A DNA stretch of 64,000 nucleotides. It comes from Wuchereria bancrofti. Its lineage: Eukaryota > Nematoda > Chromadorea > Rhabditida > Onchocercidae. Below the pieces are notes generated by a model. That model saw only the letters and a program-made list of their open reading frames with translations, was not told the origin of the DNA and made no database searches. Every line of letters begins with the position of its first letter. The first letter of the stretch is position 1. Both the position numbers and the translations under genes were made by a program. This document shows positions 1 through 13,793 of the stretch, one piece after another. Location: positions 6,203,177 to 6,267,176 of the forward strand of contig SSBO01000012.1 in the NCBI GenBank assembly GCA_005281725.1. The letters are read 5' to 3'.

Positions 1-2037
1 GCTCTCAGCCAGTTCGTACCAGCAACGGCAGCAAGATGCATGTGTGTGCCATTTGCAGTGGTTATGTTTACACGCGCAATGTGACGCACCGATTCACCTT
101 GCCTCCTTTGCTTATCATAAAAGCAACAGTGGTGGGAGCAACCAGAAGGGATTTCTGGTTGCAGCAGGGTCTACATTGTGCGTTATCAGATAAAATTCAT
201 GAGCGTTTCTGTAAGACAAACTTTGTTCGCTTAACCATTCGGCCATCTAACAGTAACGGTTCACATTCGAAGCGGGAGCGTAACATCCGTTCGGTCTCTT
301 TAGACTATTATTTCTCTGTATGCATTGTACAGCTTCCGATCAGTGTGCAAAACGGAAGAATCACTGACTTCACTCTCTGAAATTCTTAGATGCCAGAAAT
401 TGTGGCAAGCCCGCTCAGTTGTTACACCAAAGATGTGGTCAGCGCATTTGCAAGTGAGAGGACGCATCCCACTCCATATTATTTTTAAATTTTGTTGGGC
501 AGTCAGTACTTTTTGATTTCTGTACCAAAAGACAGGACTTTTTTGTCTGAACACCAATTACATGCAAAGAAAGTGGCTCTTGAATGTTCAAGAACCCGAA
601 TTTTTCACTTCAAGTAACGTCCATTGGAGTTCATATTTCAGGACTCATTTCATTATTAACTAATTAGTGAAGTTCTGCAAACAAAAAAGATCAGGGGAAT
701 CCAAAAGTTCTCGCGAGTTTCAGGAGCATGCTAAAGTAATTTCAATAAAAAAGAGATGTGACTACATACATATTATTACACAATTTCGGAACAGTTTTTT
801 CATTAAATTATCAAGTAAAGTAATTTGGTAGACTAGCAACATTTATTTCACGGCCGTTATGACGGCGTTCTTTATATCGATTTTTTTCGTGATGACATAT
901 TTTCACAATGATGTTACCCTGGATAAATCTGAAGAGGTAATACAAGTTGTCAAAGAAATATTCTGAAACATATCTACTACTTAGAATTTTGGTGGTTAGA
1001 ATGTATTTGATTTTGAAATTCGAAGCTTACCTTAAACGCGAATTCGGAGGTAGTTACAGTCACGATGCCGAAACAAGACTTTCCGTGAAATTAATGTTGC
1101 TAAAAAATCGAACTGAATTATTGGTTCCAATCGTGTCCTGGTGTTTCAAAATATAGAAGAGTTCATCAGACGACGCTCTACATTTGTAATTTGAATTTTA
1201 ATCATATATTCGTCCAATCCTATCACTTTCGCTCACTCCATCAAATATGCAACATTACTTTATCATCCATCGTTGCACATTTTAATGTCACATCAGGTGA
1301 ATTTGAAACTTTTTAGGACTTGTACCCACTAATATTTTCACTTCAATTTCTTCTATGCAAGCACGTGCAATTTACAATTTAAAGGTTAGCGTTTGACAAG
1401 TGTAGATTGTATTGCTCGAGTGTTTAATAAGTTTTAAGGCATACCTCTTATTTTTTACGGGACTAAGCTCACATCGGAAGTTCATTTTTCCTGTTATAAT
1501 TTTTGTCACCTACGCAACCTGAAGATAAGTGCTTCAGTGCTAATAAACTTCCCTGCCTGGAATCTATCAAATAATTGGGGCTCCTGAAATTTGGGAAATC
1601 CAAATATACGGCATTATGGGTAATGTTGCACAACGTTACCACTCGCAAATAATGTAAGCGGACTGGTGCATGCGAGGACAAGGTAATGATGTTTTCTTAT
1701 GGTTGATTTGTGCGGTCGTTTGAGGAGTTTCAGGTACTGATGAGATGATTTTCTTCCTGATTTTAGATGGTTTCTTGTGAGCGCGTTGCTTAATTTCTAT
1801 TCCTGAATGAAGTAAGCTTGCGATCTCAATATATAAGCGTTCTCAAACGATACTCTATATGCTGCTTCCAAAGATCTTTAAAGAAGCCATCAAATTTTTG
1901 TAAGGTCGGGTTCAGCCAACCCCCTTGTTTTTTTATCCATAATAAAGTGAAATAAGGAATTAATCTGGTTGTTCCAGTGTTTTCGAACTGACTGTGATTG
2001 TGGCTGGAGGTGGATATTCGAAATTTCTTCTCCTTTC
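1..2037. other. Left flank, no supported gene
   Basis: No convincing coding region was found here. Short open frames exist on both strands near 36-557 and 1469-1681, but they show no recognisable domain and no chain of splice sites. At the very left edge the plus strand reads ALSQFVPATAARC, which faintly recalls the sideroflexin C-terminal half, but the match is far too short to call. The right part is probably upstream sequence of the ATPase gene. Confidence 0.5.
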
Positions 2038-2039
2038 AG
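2038..2039 (+). other. Probable spliced-leader acceptor of the ATP13A1 gene
   Basis: A T-rich TCCTTTCAG acceptor stands 33 bases before the first ATG, and no upstream coding exon can be joined to it. In nematodes this arrangement usually marks a trans-splice site. An ordinary 5' UTR intron is the alternative. Confidence 0.5.
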
Positions 2040-2072
2040 ATTGAACTGGATCAATCAGTTGTATAGTGAAAA

Positions 2073-5000
2073 ATGCCCGTTGACCAGCTTATTGATTCTT
2101 ATGTCCCATATACAGTGAAGCCAATAATTGCACACGCATACGCTGGACCATTTATTTTCTTGTATGGAGGATGGGCTTATTTATGGTTTAGTGTTTATGG
2201 AATGAACGAGTACTGGGAGTTAGGATGCATTATCATGGCTTCTATCGGCATTTTGCAGGTATGTTTGATTGACTTGTTTCGGTTTTTTATTTTATGCTTA
2301 AAACATAGCGACAAGTTAGTATTGTTTTCATATGGTTTGAAAACTTAAATCAATTTTATGAAAGTATTGATCAATCTATCTTGTTTCAGATTTTGACTGT
2401 ATTGTTCTGCAATTGGTTTGTCAATGTTCATTGCTTGCTGACTTGTTCATATGTAATATGTTTGTTTTATCAACATATCTGCTTTCTTTATTATACGTCA
2501 TTAAGAAAATAAGCTTCAGTTTTGTCAACCACTGGATTTAGAACTGATGTCAGTTTTTCAGGAGTCGAATGTTGAGAGAGCTACAGTTGTAAAAGTAGTT
2601 CCAACACCAAATAATGGATGGACAGAAGTGGTTCCATTACGCAGGACTAAAGTATGTTCCCAGTTGCTCTATTTATAAAAGTTGATTTGTGCAATCAGCT
2701 TAATATTTACTGGAAGAAATTTCGGTTATGCCGTAGTGGAAAATGGGAAGTACTAGTATTACGTTGCTATGCAGTACTGTGTTCTGACTTGCACTCTATT
2801 GTATGAATCTCATTTTTATTCTCGCCTGTTTGAAGATTGTTGTAATGTAGCGTATTTGGGAGACTTAAAACAGGACTTTAATATTATTGAAATTATGTAA
2901 TCAAAATGGAGTAATCTAAAACAGGATTCAAATATGCGCTAGTTTCTCATTTAATCTGAAGATTGAAAATTGTGCTTAAGCAGCAAATAATAGCAACCGC
3001 TTTTTAATAATGAGCCCCAATTTTTAATAAATCTGGTTATAATAATAAATACAAAGTTTTTTAGTGTTGGTGTAAATAGAGCTAAGCATAATGACAGTAC
3101 ACATTATAAATAATAATCATGAGGCATATTTCTTCTAACTCTTACACCATCTAAATTTGGGAAGGGAAATTTTAATTTAATGAAGCACATTGTAAAGTGC
3201 AGAACTGAAGTGGAATACATTCAGATGTCTTCTTTAAGAGGGAAACTTTTGTTTACATGTAAAATTTGGTCGAATTTCTTTTCAGCTGATAAATGGGAAA
3301 GTAAAATTGTGGTTCGAATTTCAAAAAGTACATTATACATTCGTTTTGGAAAGGAAGACTTTTCTAGTCTTAGAACTTGATACAAATCAGCCAATGTCCT
3401 ATTTTCATGAGTCACGAGGACTTGAAACAGATGAAGCAATTTTGGAAAGGAAACAAGATTTGGGAGATAATAGGTGGGTTCTTTGTAATTTTTTTATAAT
3501 CATATCTGTAGGGTTTTGGCAGCTTTTTTGTTAGTCTATGTTATATATATGTTTTAATTTTAAGGATGGAAATGGTTATTCCTCAGTTCATGGAACTCTT
3601 CAAGGAACGAGCGACGGCACCATTTTTTGTTTTTCAGGTATTATTAGATACAATGTAGGTTGATTTGACTTTCTTGTTTCTAGATCTGTTAAGCTGAAGA
3701 AAAAGGGTCCAAATATTGGTACAAATATAAGTATCGATGATAAAAATATTGGTTTCATTGAAAAGCTAATATTATGGTCTTACACATTTCTTCGTGAAGT
3801 GACTGGAATTTAGTCTTCTGGTATAATTTGTATTTTGCTACTTTTCAAAACTTGGATAATAGCGTTAAATTTGATCTGGTGCTGTTCCTTATCATTTTCT
3901 CCCTTGTTTGATTATTTATTGTTACTTTGTATAATAAATAAGTTGCAGCTAACTCTTTGAATAGAACAGATTTCTTAAAGCAGTCGTATTATTGTATTTC
4001 ATCATTGGTTTTCGAGTTGCAGGTTTTCTGTGTTGGCTTGTGGTGTTTGGAAGATATGTGGTATTATTCGTTATTTACCTTTGTAATGCTTGTGACTTTC
4101 GAAGCGACACTCGTTAAGCAGCAGCTGAAAAATATGTCTGAAATTCGAAATATGGGTAATAAACCGTATCTCATTAATGTGTACAGGAATAAGCGCTGGA
4201 ACCGTATTAAAAGTGATGAATTGTTACCTGGCGATGTCGTTTCTATAAGTATGTTTTGTGTTCACATAGTTGCTAAAAAAAAAACTATACTACTACCAGT
4301 CATTTTATTATTGTTTTATCTTAGCTTTAAAACTTTAAAAGTTAAAATGCTGAACAGCATATTTCTAGGCCGCTCACCAGATGAAAAAGCGGTTCCATGC
4401 GACTTATTACTGTTGAGGGGTCCTTGCATCGTTGATGAATCCATGCTTACCGGCGAAAGCGTTCCTCAGATGAAGGTCAGATCTTTGTTTCATCTGTATA
4501 TAATTCTATTTTGAGATTTATTCAATGAAGGTCCCATTACTTTCAGAACAAGTATCATGTTGGTTTTTAAGAACGCATAATTACAGGAACCGATAGAAGA
4601 TGTTGAGAAGTCGCGTTATTTTGACATCGAAACGGATAGTCGTTTACATGTCATTTTCGGTGGTACAAAAGTTGTTCAACACACTTCACCTGGTGAGCTT
4701 TGGTAGCCGTATAATTCTTTATGAAATATTGCTTTGGATATTCCTAAAAATTTGACTTAACTATTACAACTTTTATGAGAGTGGTAATTTCTCTATTAGA
4801 TGTTTATAAAATGTGGAATAAGCTCCAGTAATCTTTCAGTAAGCAATAGTCAGAGCATGGTTACCGTTGACAGTTTCTTATTTGTTTCATTGGCTTTATA
4901 AATGTATATTCGTTATGCGGTTTATAAAGATATGTTTACTTATTATTTAAGCAAAAAATGAAGCCGGTATGAAAGCACCGGATGGTGGTTGTATTTGCTA

Positions 5001-8000
5001 CGTCTTACGAACAGGATTTAATACTAGTCAAGGGAAGTTGTTACGTACAATTATGTTTGGCGTGAAACGAGTAACCGCAAATAACATCGAAACCTTTGCA
5101 TTTATATTATTTCTGCTAATTTTCGCTATTGCTGCAGCTTCTTATTTATGGATCAAAGGTACTGAATTTTATTTAATTTAGTTTCGTATAGTTCATTATC
5201 GTTCACTTCTTTAACTTGTTTTCTGCAGTAAAGATTTTAAATTAATTTCCTGTTTTTAGGAAGTGAAGATGAGTCGCGTAGTAAATACAAGTTGTTTTTG
5301 GAATGTTCCTTGATTCTCACTAGCGTAATTCCTCCTGAGTTACCTATAGAATTATCATTGGCTGTAAACAATTCACTGATGGCGCTACAAGAGCTTGGTA
5401 AAGTTCATTTCTCGTGTGACATAGTTTAGAATTGTTCTGTTGAGTATGAAGCATTTGTGTATCAAGGATTGTGCAATTTTTTTTTTCTTAAATTTAATAA
5501 GAGTACAGCCTAACGACCTGATGGTTTCTTTGCATTAATTTATTGAATTTGTAGTACTTTCCAGTTTAGCTTTTTTTAGGCGTGTTTTGTACAGAACCGT
5601 TTCGTATACCATTTGCTGGTAAAATTGATATATGTTGCTTTGATAAAACAGGAACACTAACAACAGATAACCTAGTTGTAGAGGGTAATTATTTATTTAT
5701 TTCTATCGTTATTCAGCAGCTTTTTAATGCTTTTATGAATAAACTTTGATGAGTCTAACTTTTTGCAGGAGTGGTTTCTGCAAATTGTGTGTTTTCCGGC
5801 GATGAATGTCGCATTCATCGTTTACCTATTGAAGCCCCACCAGAATCAGTACAAGTGCTAGTGACGTGTCATAGTTTGATACGATTTGATGAGGACTTAG
5901 TGGGTGATCCATTAGAAAAAGCTTGTCTCAATTGGGCCGAATGGAACTTAACAAAAAGTAATTCCATAATGTATTGTTGTAATTAATGTGTCTAGGTTAT
6001 TCCTTCACGAATTACTAAATCATAGTTTCATATTTCAGATGATACAGTGATTCCAAAAAAATCGAAAATGCAGCCACTCAAAATTTTTCATCGCTATCAT
6101 TTTTCCTCGTTCTTCAAAAGAATGACAGTGATTGCCGGTTATGTAGCAGCTGGGACAAATGAAACTAAACATATTGTAACAGTGAAAGGAGCTCCAGAAA
6201 CACTGGAGAGTATGGTTTGTTTTGCACAAAAATATTTGAAAATTTGTTTTGTTCTCACAAGATATTATATCTGTTATATGTTTCTTATTTCATTTTCGTT
6301 ATTCCTGAGGAATAAACGCTTGTTATTTTTTACAGTACGAAACAGTTCCTGAAAACTATATCCAGGCATACCAACACTTGGCACGACAAGGTGCACGAGT
6401 TCTTGCTTTGGGCATTCGGGAACTTGGGTCATTAACCTATCAAGAGGTATACATATATGATTCCAAATTACATATGTATAGTTTTGAATTGCTGAACTAA
6501 TTTTGTTTGCAGATGATCATTTGTTATGCTATAGATTAAAGCTTGTATTTGTCAATTTTAATCGTTTGAAATATAATCAAGTAGAAAATCTCTTTTCTTT
6601 GTTCATGTACTTGGGACCGACATAATGTTGCTTTTTTTAGATACGGGATCGAAAGCGAGAAGATTTTGAACAAAATCTAATATTTGCTGGTTTCGTTGTT
6701 ATATCGTGCCCCTTAAAACCGGATACCAAAGCAGTGGTGAAGGAAATTGCGGAATCTTCTCACAAAGTGGTGATGATTACTGGCGATAATCCTCTCACTG
6801 CATGTCATATTGCTAAAGTTCTTCGATTCACTAAGAAATCAACACCTATTCTCATTCTGGATGAACCTCATGGTCGTAACATTCATTTACTCAACAATCT
6901 GCCCTGCTGCAATAGAATTTTATTAACTTGTTCTTTGGTATGAGGAGCTGAATATGGGAGCATATGCAGCTACTCTTATCATTTCCTTTAAAACAACCTT
7001 TAAAAGGTTGTTGCTTAACTAAGTTCTGCTTAGTATGCCGAATATCAGTGATGTCAAACAGATTAAATACACTGGCAACAAAAAGCTTCATTTTAGTTCT
7101 TATCTAAAAACAGTAAATTTTCGAGGTATATTTGACTTTGTATGAGTAGAAATAAAAGCTTATATTCATTCAGAAATTATTCTGTTCTCTCATTGTATAA
7201 GGAGCACAGTTTTGTAGGCGATAACAAATGGTTATGGAAATCAGTGAATGGTGATAACGAGTTCAATTTGCTGCCAAGTCCAAGTGTTGAGCTGATGACT
7301 TTTATCCATGAACATGAGCTTTGTATCACTGGTCAGGTGTGTTGTTTTATTACCACTTTTTCAAATACTGGTTGGACTATTTCATTATAACAGACTAAGT
7401 TTGATGAATACTGGGTGCAGTGCACCACATGTTCATTTTCAATTAAAATTCAGTTTAGAAGTGTTACTGTATCTGGATTAGATGGATATTGGCGTAGTCT
7501 CATCACAAAGCTGCTGTTTTCGGGCGTGTTTGGTCAAGGTGTTGAAAACTTAATTATATTTCATGCTAAGTGTTGAAAATTTAGTCGTATTTAATTTGTA
7601 TAACTGGTTACATTTGTTCGACTTTCAAAGTATGTGAACACCATGTTTCAGGCGTTTATGTACCTTCTCAACAAACATACTCAGTTTCTGCGGCGCATTA
7701 TCTCTTATATAAAAATATTTGCCAGAATGGCACCCAAGCAAAAGGTAACAAGAACTTTTTTTTCCCAATATATTCACTCTGTGTGGCATTCTGTGGATTT
7801 CAGTGTTTTGGGTTTCTCGATGAGTTAAAGTTGAACTGCTGCTTGTACGATTTTAAATCTAGTGTTTTGCGGAAATTGTTCATAACTAGTATATTTCAAC
7901 TTTCATAGTGACATCGATACAAATTTGAGTATCTTCGTATAAATTCAGGAACGTGTTATAAATGAGCTTAAGGGACTTGGCTATATTACACTCATGTGTG

Positions 8001-10039
8001 GAGACGGTACAAACGATGTTGGTGCATTGAAACATGCCGATGTCGGTTAGATTTTATTGTTTTTTATTAATTGTTTATAATTAAAGATAACGCACTTCTG
8101 ACCGTGCGTTTTTCAACTTCTCGTTATTTTCCTAACAAAGTTTTTTTATTTGCAAATGTTAGACGTCATGTCGGATCTTTACCTTTTGTATTTTTTTCGT
8201 ATAAACCCTTTTCGTTCAGGTGTTGCATTGCTTTCTCATCCATATGATGCTTCAAAGGCTGGTGAAAAAAGACGAAGGAAAGAAGAAGGAAATAAAACAA
8301 ACCCTTCCTTAGACGATTTCTGTCAGCCTGTTTCGAATGCTAATTCATACAGCTCACTAACCAATTTAAAAAAACCCTTAGTGCAACACTCAACACGGAG
8401 GACAGACGCACCGGCTGGTGCGAGACAAATTAGGTAAATAGTTTCAGTTGTCATGATGTGTTTGACGCGAAGTTATGGAAACGCATTGTTTTATTTCTTA
8501 CACAACTACTTTTGTTGAGTCATTATAAAGTGGTTTTGTGTTTATGTCAGGTATAATCCTGTGTCGAATACTACCACCAGACGGCTTGAGCAGATGATGA
8601 AGGACTTGAAAGATGAAGAAAAGGTTCAAGTTGTGCGACTTGGTGATGCTTCCATAGCAGCTCCGTTTACTTCAAAATATACATCCATACAGTCGAGTGA
8701 GTGCGTTTCCTTCCTTTGAAGTTGCAGAATAGATAGTCAACTTTAAAGTTTTTTCGATTGCAGTATGTCACGTCATCAAACAAGGACGATGTACTTTAGT
8801 TACGACGTTGCAAATGTTCAAAATTCTTGCTTTGAACGCTTTAGTGCTTGCGTATAGTCAGAGTGTACTTTACTTGGACGGAATCAAATTTTCTGACATG
8901 CAGGCTACCGTTCAAGGTCTACTTCTTGCTGGATGCTTCTTGTTCATCTCGAGATCGAAGGTGACGTTCCATTTTATGGCAAATTCTACAAATTTTGTTC
9001 CACGAAGTTTATTCTATTTGATTGTTCTACCTCCACTCTCATTTTTGTTCCTTTTCATTACAGCCACTCAAAACACTTGCTAAGCAGAGACCTATACCAA
9101 ATATATTTAATGCATATACCCTTCTTACGGTTTCTCTTCAATTCGTCGTTCATTTTGGTTGTTTAATGTACGTTGTACGAGAAGCTCAGGCAACAGTTCC
9201 TTGGTGAGTAATTTTCAATATAAGCTTTTTTTATTGTTCCATTTTACCATATACCTTGGTAACAAGTTGTGTCAATCATGCTGATATACTTGTTCTAGTG
9301 AGAAGATCAATTTGGAAGCAGAGTTCAAGCCAAATTTACTTAATTCAGCGGTGTATCTCATGGCATTGGCATTGCAGGTGGCGACATTTGCTGTGAACTA
9401 TCGGGTTCGTTTAGATTTTGAGTGAAGACTCTTTTCAGATGTACAATACGTTATTGATAGGTGTTATTGATAGCAAACAAAATTCCTTAGATATGGATGG
9501 TTTCATTTTGCAATAAAAAACTTTCCGACATTGTTCTTTTAATTGTTCGTTTATAGGGTCATCCGTTTATGGAAAGTCTTTTGGAAAACAAACCCATGCT
9601 GTACAGTTTGTTGTTTTCTGGATCTGCTGTATTCGCACTGGCATCTGGTATATCTCCAGAATTGACGGAAAAGTTTGAACTTGTTGAACTGCCAGTTGAA
9701 GTAAGTGACCATTTTTATATTGACAATAAGATCGGATCTTGATTTTTACCTGTTAGTAAGCTATTATATTTAACCAATTCGTTTTACGTTTCAGTGTACT
9801 AGGGTTTCATTTTATATGCGCTGTTATTTTGGTATCTTTCAGGAGTAGTCAATAGAGAAAGCTATTATTGTAAATGTCTGAGCTCTACAAAGTTGTTAAC
9901 ATCATTTTCTATTGGCAGTTACGAAATGGTTTTTCAGTATCGAAAAGCCTTATTAAGTTGCATAACGGTGGATTTGATGGCTTGTTTTATAATTGATCGA
10001 ATGCTATGCTTTCTGCTTGGTGATATGAGATTTGCGTGA
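2073..10039 (+). CDS. catp-8: P5A-type cation-transporting ATPase (ATP13A1 / CATP-8)
   Basis: ER P5A-ATPase, a family now known as a dislocase that removes misinserted transmembrane helices. Twenty-five exons join in phase to about 1,184 aa, against 1,204 in human ATP13A1: 2073-2258, 2390-2452, 2562-2651, 3286-3473, 3565-3637, 4023-4248, 4369-4475, 4587-4692, 4952-5158, 5260-5397, 5580-5684, 5769-5957, 6039-6214, 6336-6446, 6641-6872, 7218-7336, 7652-7744, 7949-8045, 8220-8433, 8551-8696, 8764-8960, 9064-9203, 9299-9404, 9557-9700, 9938-10039. Visible are the actuator motif LTGES (about residue 304), PPELPIE in M4, the phosphorylation loop DKTGTLT (Asp about 483), KGAPE, MITGDNP and hinge GDGTND (about 821), followed by hydrophobic C-terminal helices. 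The P5A signature PPELP separates it from P5B (ATP13A2-like). The weakest junction is the GTCGTA donor at 6873; phase on both sides supports it. Confidence 0.95.
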
Positions 10040-11195
10040 TGTTGTTTCCACATTATTGCAATCGTCAATGTAAGGGGTAAGAAAATGACGATTTGCCTGT
10101 TTACGGTAAAGAATTATATACGCATTTATAGCAGTTATCAGTTCTTAAAAAAAGAATTCGGCAGACTGGCTCGACCCCTGTTCTTCTTGTAGTTCCAGTT
10201 AGTCCGTTCGTAACTTTGCTAAACATAGTCGTAATTTGCAGTCTATTTTTATCGTAATTTGTCGTTTTAGTTACCCATTATTTCATCAAAACTACTAGGA
10301 GTGTTTCAGCACGTCTCCTCTTAGTATGTTTTTGCCAAGTTTGCGCAAGAATAATGTTGTGACGGTAATGAGCTAGTGAGCGTAGAAACGAATAATTTGA
10401 AAAATTGTCCAACTAATTTATGGTTCTTTATCAAGCACTAAGGTACTGCATAATGCCGCCTCATAATTCAGATTCATTTTTGCATTGCTTCGTTTTATTA
10501 TATAAGCAAGAAGTTAAATACGTGAAACATTATATATTTTATAAAAAGGATGACCTCTTGTGTATTTTCGAACGTAAGAAATTCATAGGTTGTTAGATAC
10601 TTTTACCACTTTTGAATTCAAAAGTCGAAGTTCTTCAGATGCTTATATTTTCGTAGACGAATTGTAGCTTCACATTATTCAACGTATTTTTGTTTAGTTA
10701 AGAACACAAAGAAGTTCCCGATTTTCATAGTTATGATTGGTCGTGCTTATTATGTATTAACAGTTTTTGTTCGTATATTGTTGCGAGCTATCGATAAATG
10801 TTGACAAATTCTTGCTTGTGTAACTTCCAGTGGTATTATAAGGGAATTTTTAATAACTTGCATTAAATTATAGTTCTATGGCTTCCATTCTCTTTCATCT
10901 CTTATGGCCCAGAGCTGTATTTGGGTATTTGGTTGTGTCGCTGCAGCAAAAGCAGATGATGTTGGTTGGCCTTGACTTATGACGAAAAAAAAGCAACTGT
11001 AACTACATTATTAAGTTTCGGAGGTGGCTTGAAGGTAACTTTCAGTCTTGTTTTTGCTTCTTTAAAAGATTTCTCTACAAAACGCCTGCCACTTTATGAA
11101 GTTAAAATAAGAGTGAATCTCCGGCAAGCAATTTATTAAAAATCGACAGTCTTATAGCAAGAAAGGTCAAGGTAAATAACAAATGAGTCATATAA
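10040..11195. other. Intergenic or 3' UTR stretch between convergent genes
   Basis: The stretch separates the plus-strand ATPase stop from the minus-strand SETD4-like stop. It should hold both 3' UTRs. No coding segment, RNA gene or canonical AATAAA close to either stop was recognised. Confidence 0.5.
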
Positions 11196-13774
11196 CTAAG
11201 TGTTGAGTAAGGTATGGAGAAGCGCAATCTGCTCATTCCATAACCACCGCGTTTCTTGAGATGATTTCTTGCTATCTTTGATCATTTCATCGCGCAGTAA
11301 TCGCACAATCAGTAGAACTTCATCCTCTGTTACAGTCTCCGTTTCCTCATAGATGACATTCGCCCAGTGCTTTCTTCATTTGAAATAAATTTTTACACTC
11401 TTCATTAAGAATTTTTTTAAATCAGGGAATCCGAGTGGGTTTTAAATCTCATGTTTAAGAAAAATAATAACTTAAAAACTTGAATCTAAAGGAGACTGAC
11501 GGTGAATCTTTAGGTAAGGATCCAAACATGAACGGCCGGAGATGATGACTCACTGAACTGGACAGCAATAAACCTAAAAATTATATAGGAACTCACAGTT
11601 TCGAGCAACTCATTTTCAGCAGTGCTAGGTTCGCTTTAAATCCAAAATTTGGCTTCGCATCACTGGCATATATAGAACTGAAAATTATATTAAAATCTGG
11701 CAATTGATGCGCGCCTGAATATGACGATATGTTATTTCAAGTTCTGCTAATTTAGTATCAGCACTTGAATATTCTACCCTCTGTTTGAGGAATCCTTCCT
11801 TTGAATGGTGCTCCAGGTAGAGTATATTATTCATTAGATGACAGCTGACAACGTAAACAATGTGGAAGATTACACGTTGTGTATAAAATCTAAAGGCTCA
11901 ACAAACAAAGAGAAATTAAATGAAACACCGGAAGATTACCATGGGAAATTTGCATGGAAAATTATTTTTCTATGTAAATCTGAGAAACCGATCCCAGCAG
12001 CACTCGCAAGTCGCATAAAGTCTTCTAAAAATGTATTGTACTAAACTGGTAATTTGAACAATAACATGCATTTTACTCTTTTTTTACTTGTTGAGTCCCG
12101 TTAAAAAAAAAAACATTTTCCATACCTGTAACCAAATATTTAATCTTTAGTTTGCCATAGCTCAGAGTATTCATAGCGAAGATTTCATATGTCAGCTCAA
12201 AACTTACTATCATTACTATCTTAATAAGATGGCAAAGAACAATTGGAATACCACCGTTATCAGTAATGTTCAAACTTAAACTACCAAGCGAGATTTCAAC
12301 TTTGTTGCAGATATTATCTTTCAGATAAAAACCATATTCAATCCACAATGATCCATTTGTATGACTACCATAACAGATGAATATCTGTTCTCCTTTACGG
12401 ATGGGTCGAGTAACAATCACTTTACACAGATTCAATTTGCCATCCCAAATCGCGCAGCACTAAACAACAGAATGTTACATTTTGGAAAATCTGTTCCTCC
12501 AAACTGCTTTTGGAAGGAATTTAGAAAATTACCTACCTTCAATTAGAGCCAATCATGAGATTAACTTAAATCAATTAAAGGATTAGGATAACACTTTGTT
12601 TAAACATAGCAATACAGATGAACTCACAAAGTAGATGATATACCTGACTATCATTGCTGTGATTCAACATGTCGATGAGAGGTACAATTGCGAGTGAATC
12701 ATCTTCAGTGTTGTCAATCAATGGGTGAAGTTTGTTATTACGATATATGCACCTAGTATTTACAATATGCCAAGCCCATAAAAAATGATCCCAGATCGTA
12801 TTATCTGCTAATATCGTCACAAACTGCGAATGAAAACAATTATGCGAAATAAGTTCTTGTGCAGTTCCTTTCATAATGAATCTAGCCTAGGTTTGAGCTT
12901 CGACCTTATCTGATTTCAAAGAAATTCTAATCTTTCATCCATTACAAATAAAAAGAAAAAGGATCTTCTTTCTCAAGGAAAAAAATCATATACATTATTT
13001 AATAATGGAAGTGTACCTTTTTATACATCATCTTTAGTTCGTTCTTCTGCACATACCATTGCTTCCTTAAGCAATATGGAAAATCTTCTGGTTCCAAACT
13101 TGGGTGTATACTGGCCGGTGTTGAGAATGACTTCGGAAGCACTTCCAGATAGGGAGCCCACTTCGAGTTCTGCTTTTTCTCTACCAAGAAGAAATACACT
13201 AATGCTTCGAATGGTTTTAAACAGTACCTAAAAAAAAAAAAAAAAACAATATTTGAAATGAAAAGATAAGGTTACCAGCTTCCTTTTCATCATGCAAGAG
13301 ACTAAGAAAATTAAAGTGTTTCATATAATACAAGAACTCTAAGAAAAGTGCCTGCCAATAAACGTCATTGCATTTTAGATAAAAAACTGCAATATTTTCG
13401 GATTTCAACACTCCTTCAACTAGATCATATAAACTATGTCACCAACTTCAGTGATCAGAATAGGCTCAATTCGTTTCAGTTCCGTGATAGCCCTATTACC
13501 TTGGTCTTTTTCAGGAATATTACAACACATATTAGCGCTGTAATCATCAAGTCAAACTGAACCTTTTGAACACATCACAATAATTCGGCATTTCGGCAAT
13601 AAATCCAGCAGTAATGATAAGTCCAACTGGTATGCTAATTATTGTTTCATTCTCTCGAAAGTCTGTCGTTGCAAACAGTCCCTTCCCACCTTCATTTGAA
13701 CAATCCCTGATATCGACACCAAAATGGTGAGCACCATTTCCAACCGCCCATTCCATAAAACCTGTACAATCCAT
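11196..13774 (-). CDS. SETD4: SETD4-like SET-domain lysine methyltransferase
   Basis: Protein lysine methyltransferase of the SETD4 / Rubisco-LSMT class (SET plus Rubis-subs-bind fold). Eight exons join in phase to about 420 aa (human SETD4 440): 13563-13774, 13017-13227, 12644-12886, 12285-12459, 11940-12024, 11597-11677, 11480-11557, 11196-11373. Landmarks are the N-terminal WAVGNGAHHFGVDIRDC with GKGLFAT, then WKPYLEILP-like WAPYLEVLP, WAWHIVNTR, the cofactor-side motif DMLNHS, and ICYG with the catalytic-region tyrosine followed by EYGF. The C-terminal exon aligns with the SETD4 tail. Family members are reported to methylate histone H4K20 or H3K4, but the substrate in this worm is unknown. 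The start was chosen as the first Met, 17 bases downstream of a TTTTGCAG acceptor (13792-13793). The two small exons 11597-11677 and 11480-11557 are the least certain; the rest is firm. Confidence 0.85.
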
Positions 13775-13791
13775 ACAGAGTAAACTACTAC

Positions 13792-13793
13792 CT
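13792..13793 (-). other. Possible trans-splice acceptor of the SETD4-like gene
   Basis: On the minus strand GTTTTGCAG lies 17 bases before the chosen ATG. No coding exon further upstream could be joined, so a spliced-leader site is plausible. Confidence 0.35.

Noticed and set aside
1..75. Plus-strand ALSQFVPATAARC reading at the left edge, similar to a sideroflexin segment
   Set aside because: Only about 13 residues resemble the family, and the continuation does not; no splice donor fits well.
11838..12044. Plus-strand 68-codon frame
   Set aside because: It is the shadow of a minus-strand SETD4-like exon (11940-12024) whose translation matches the family.
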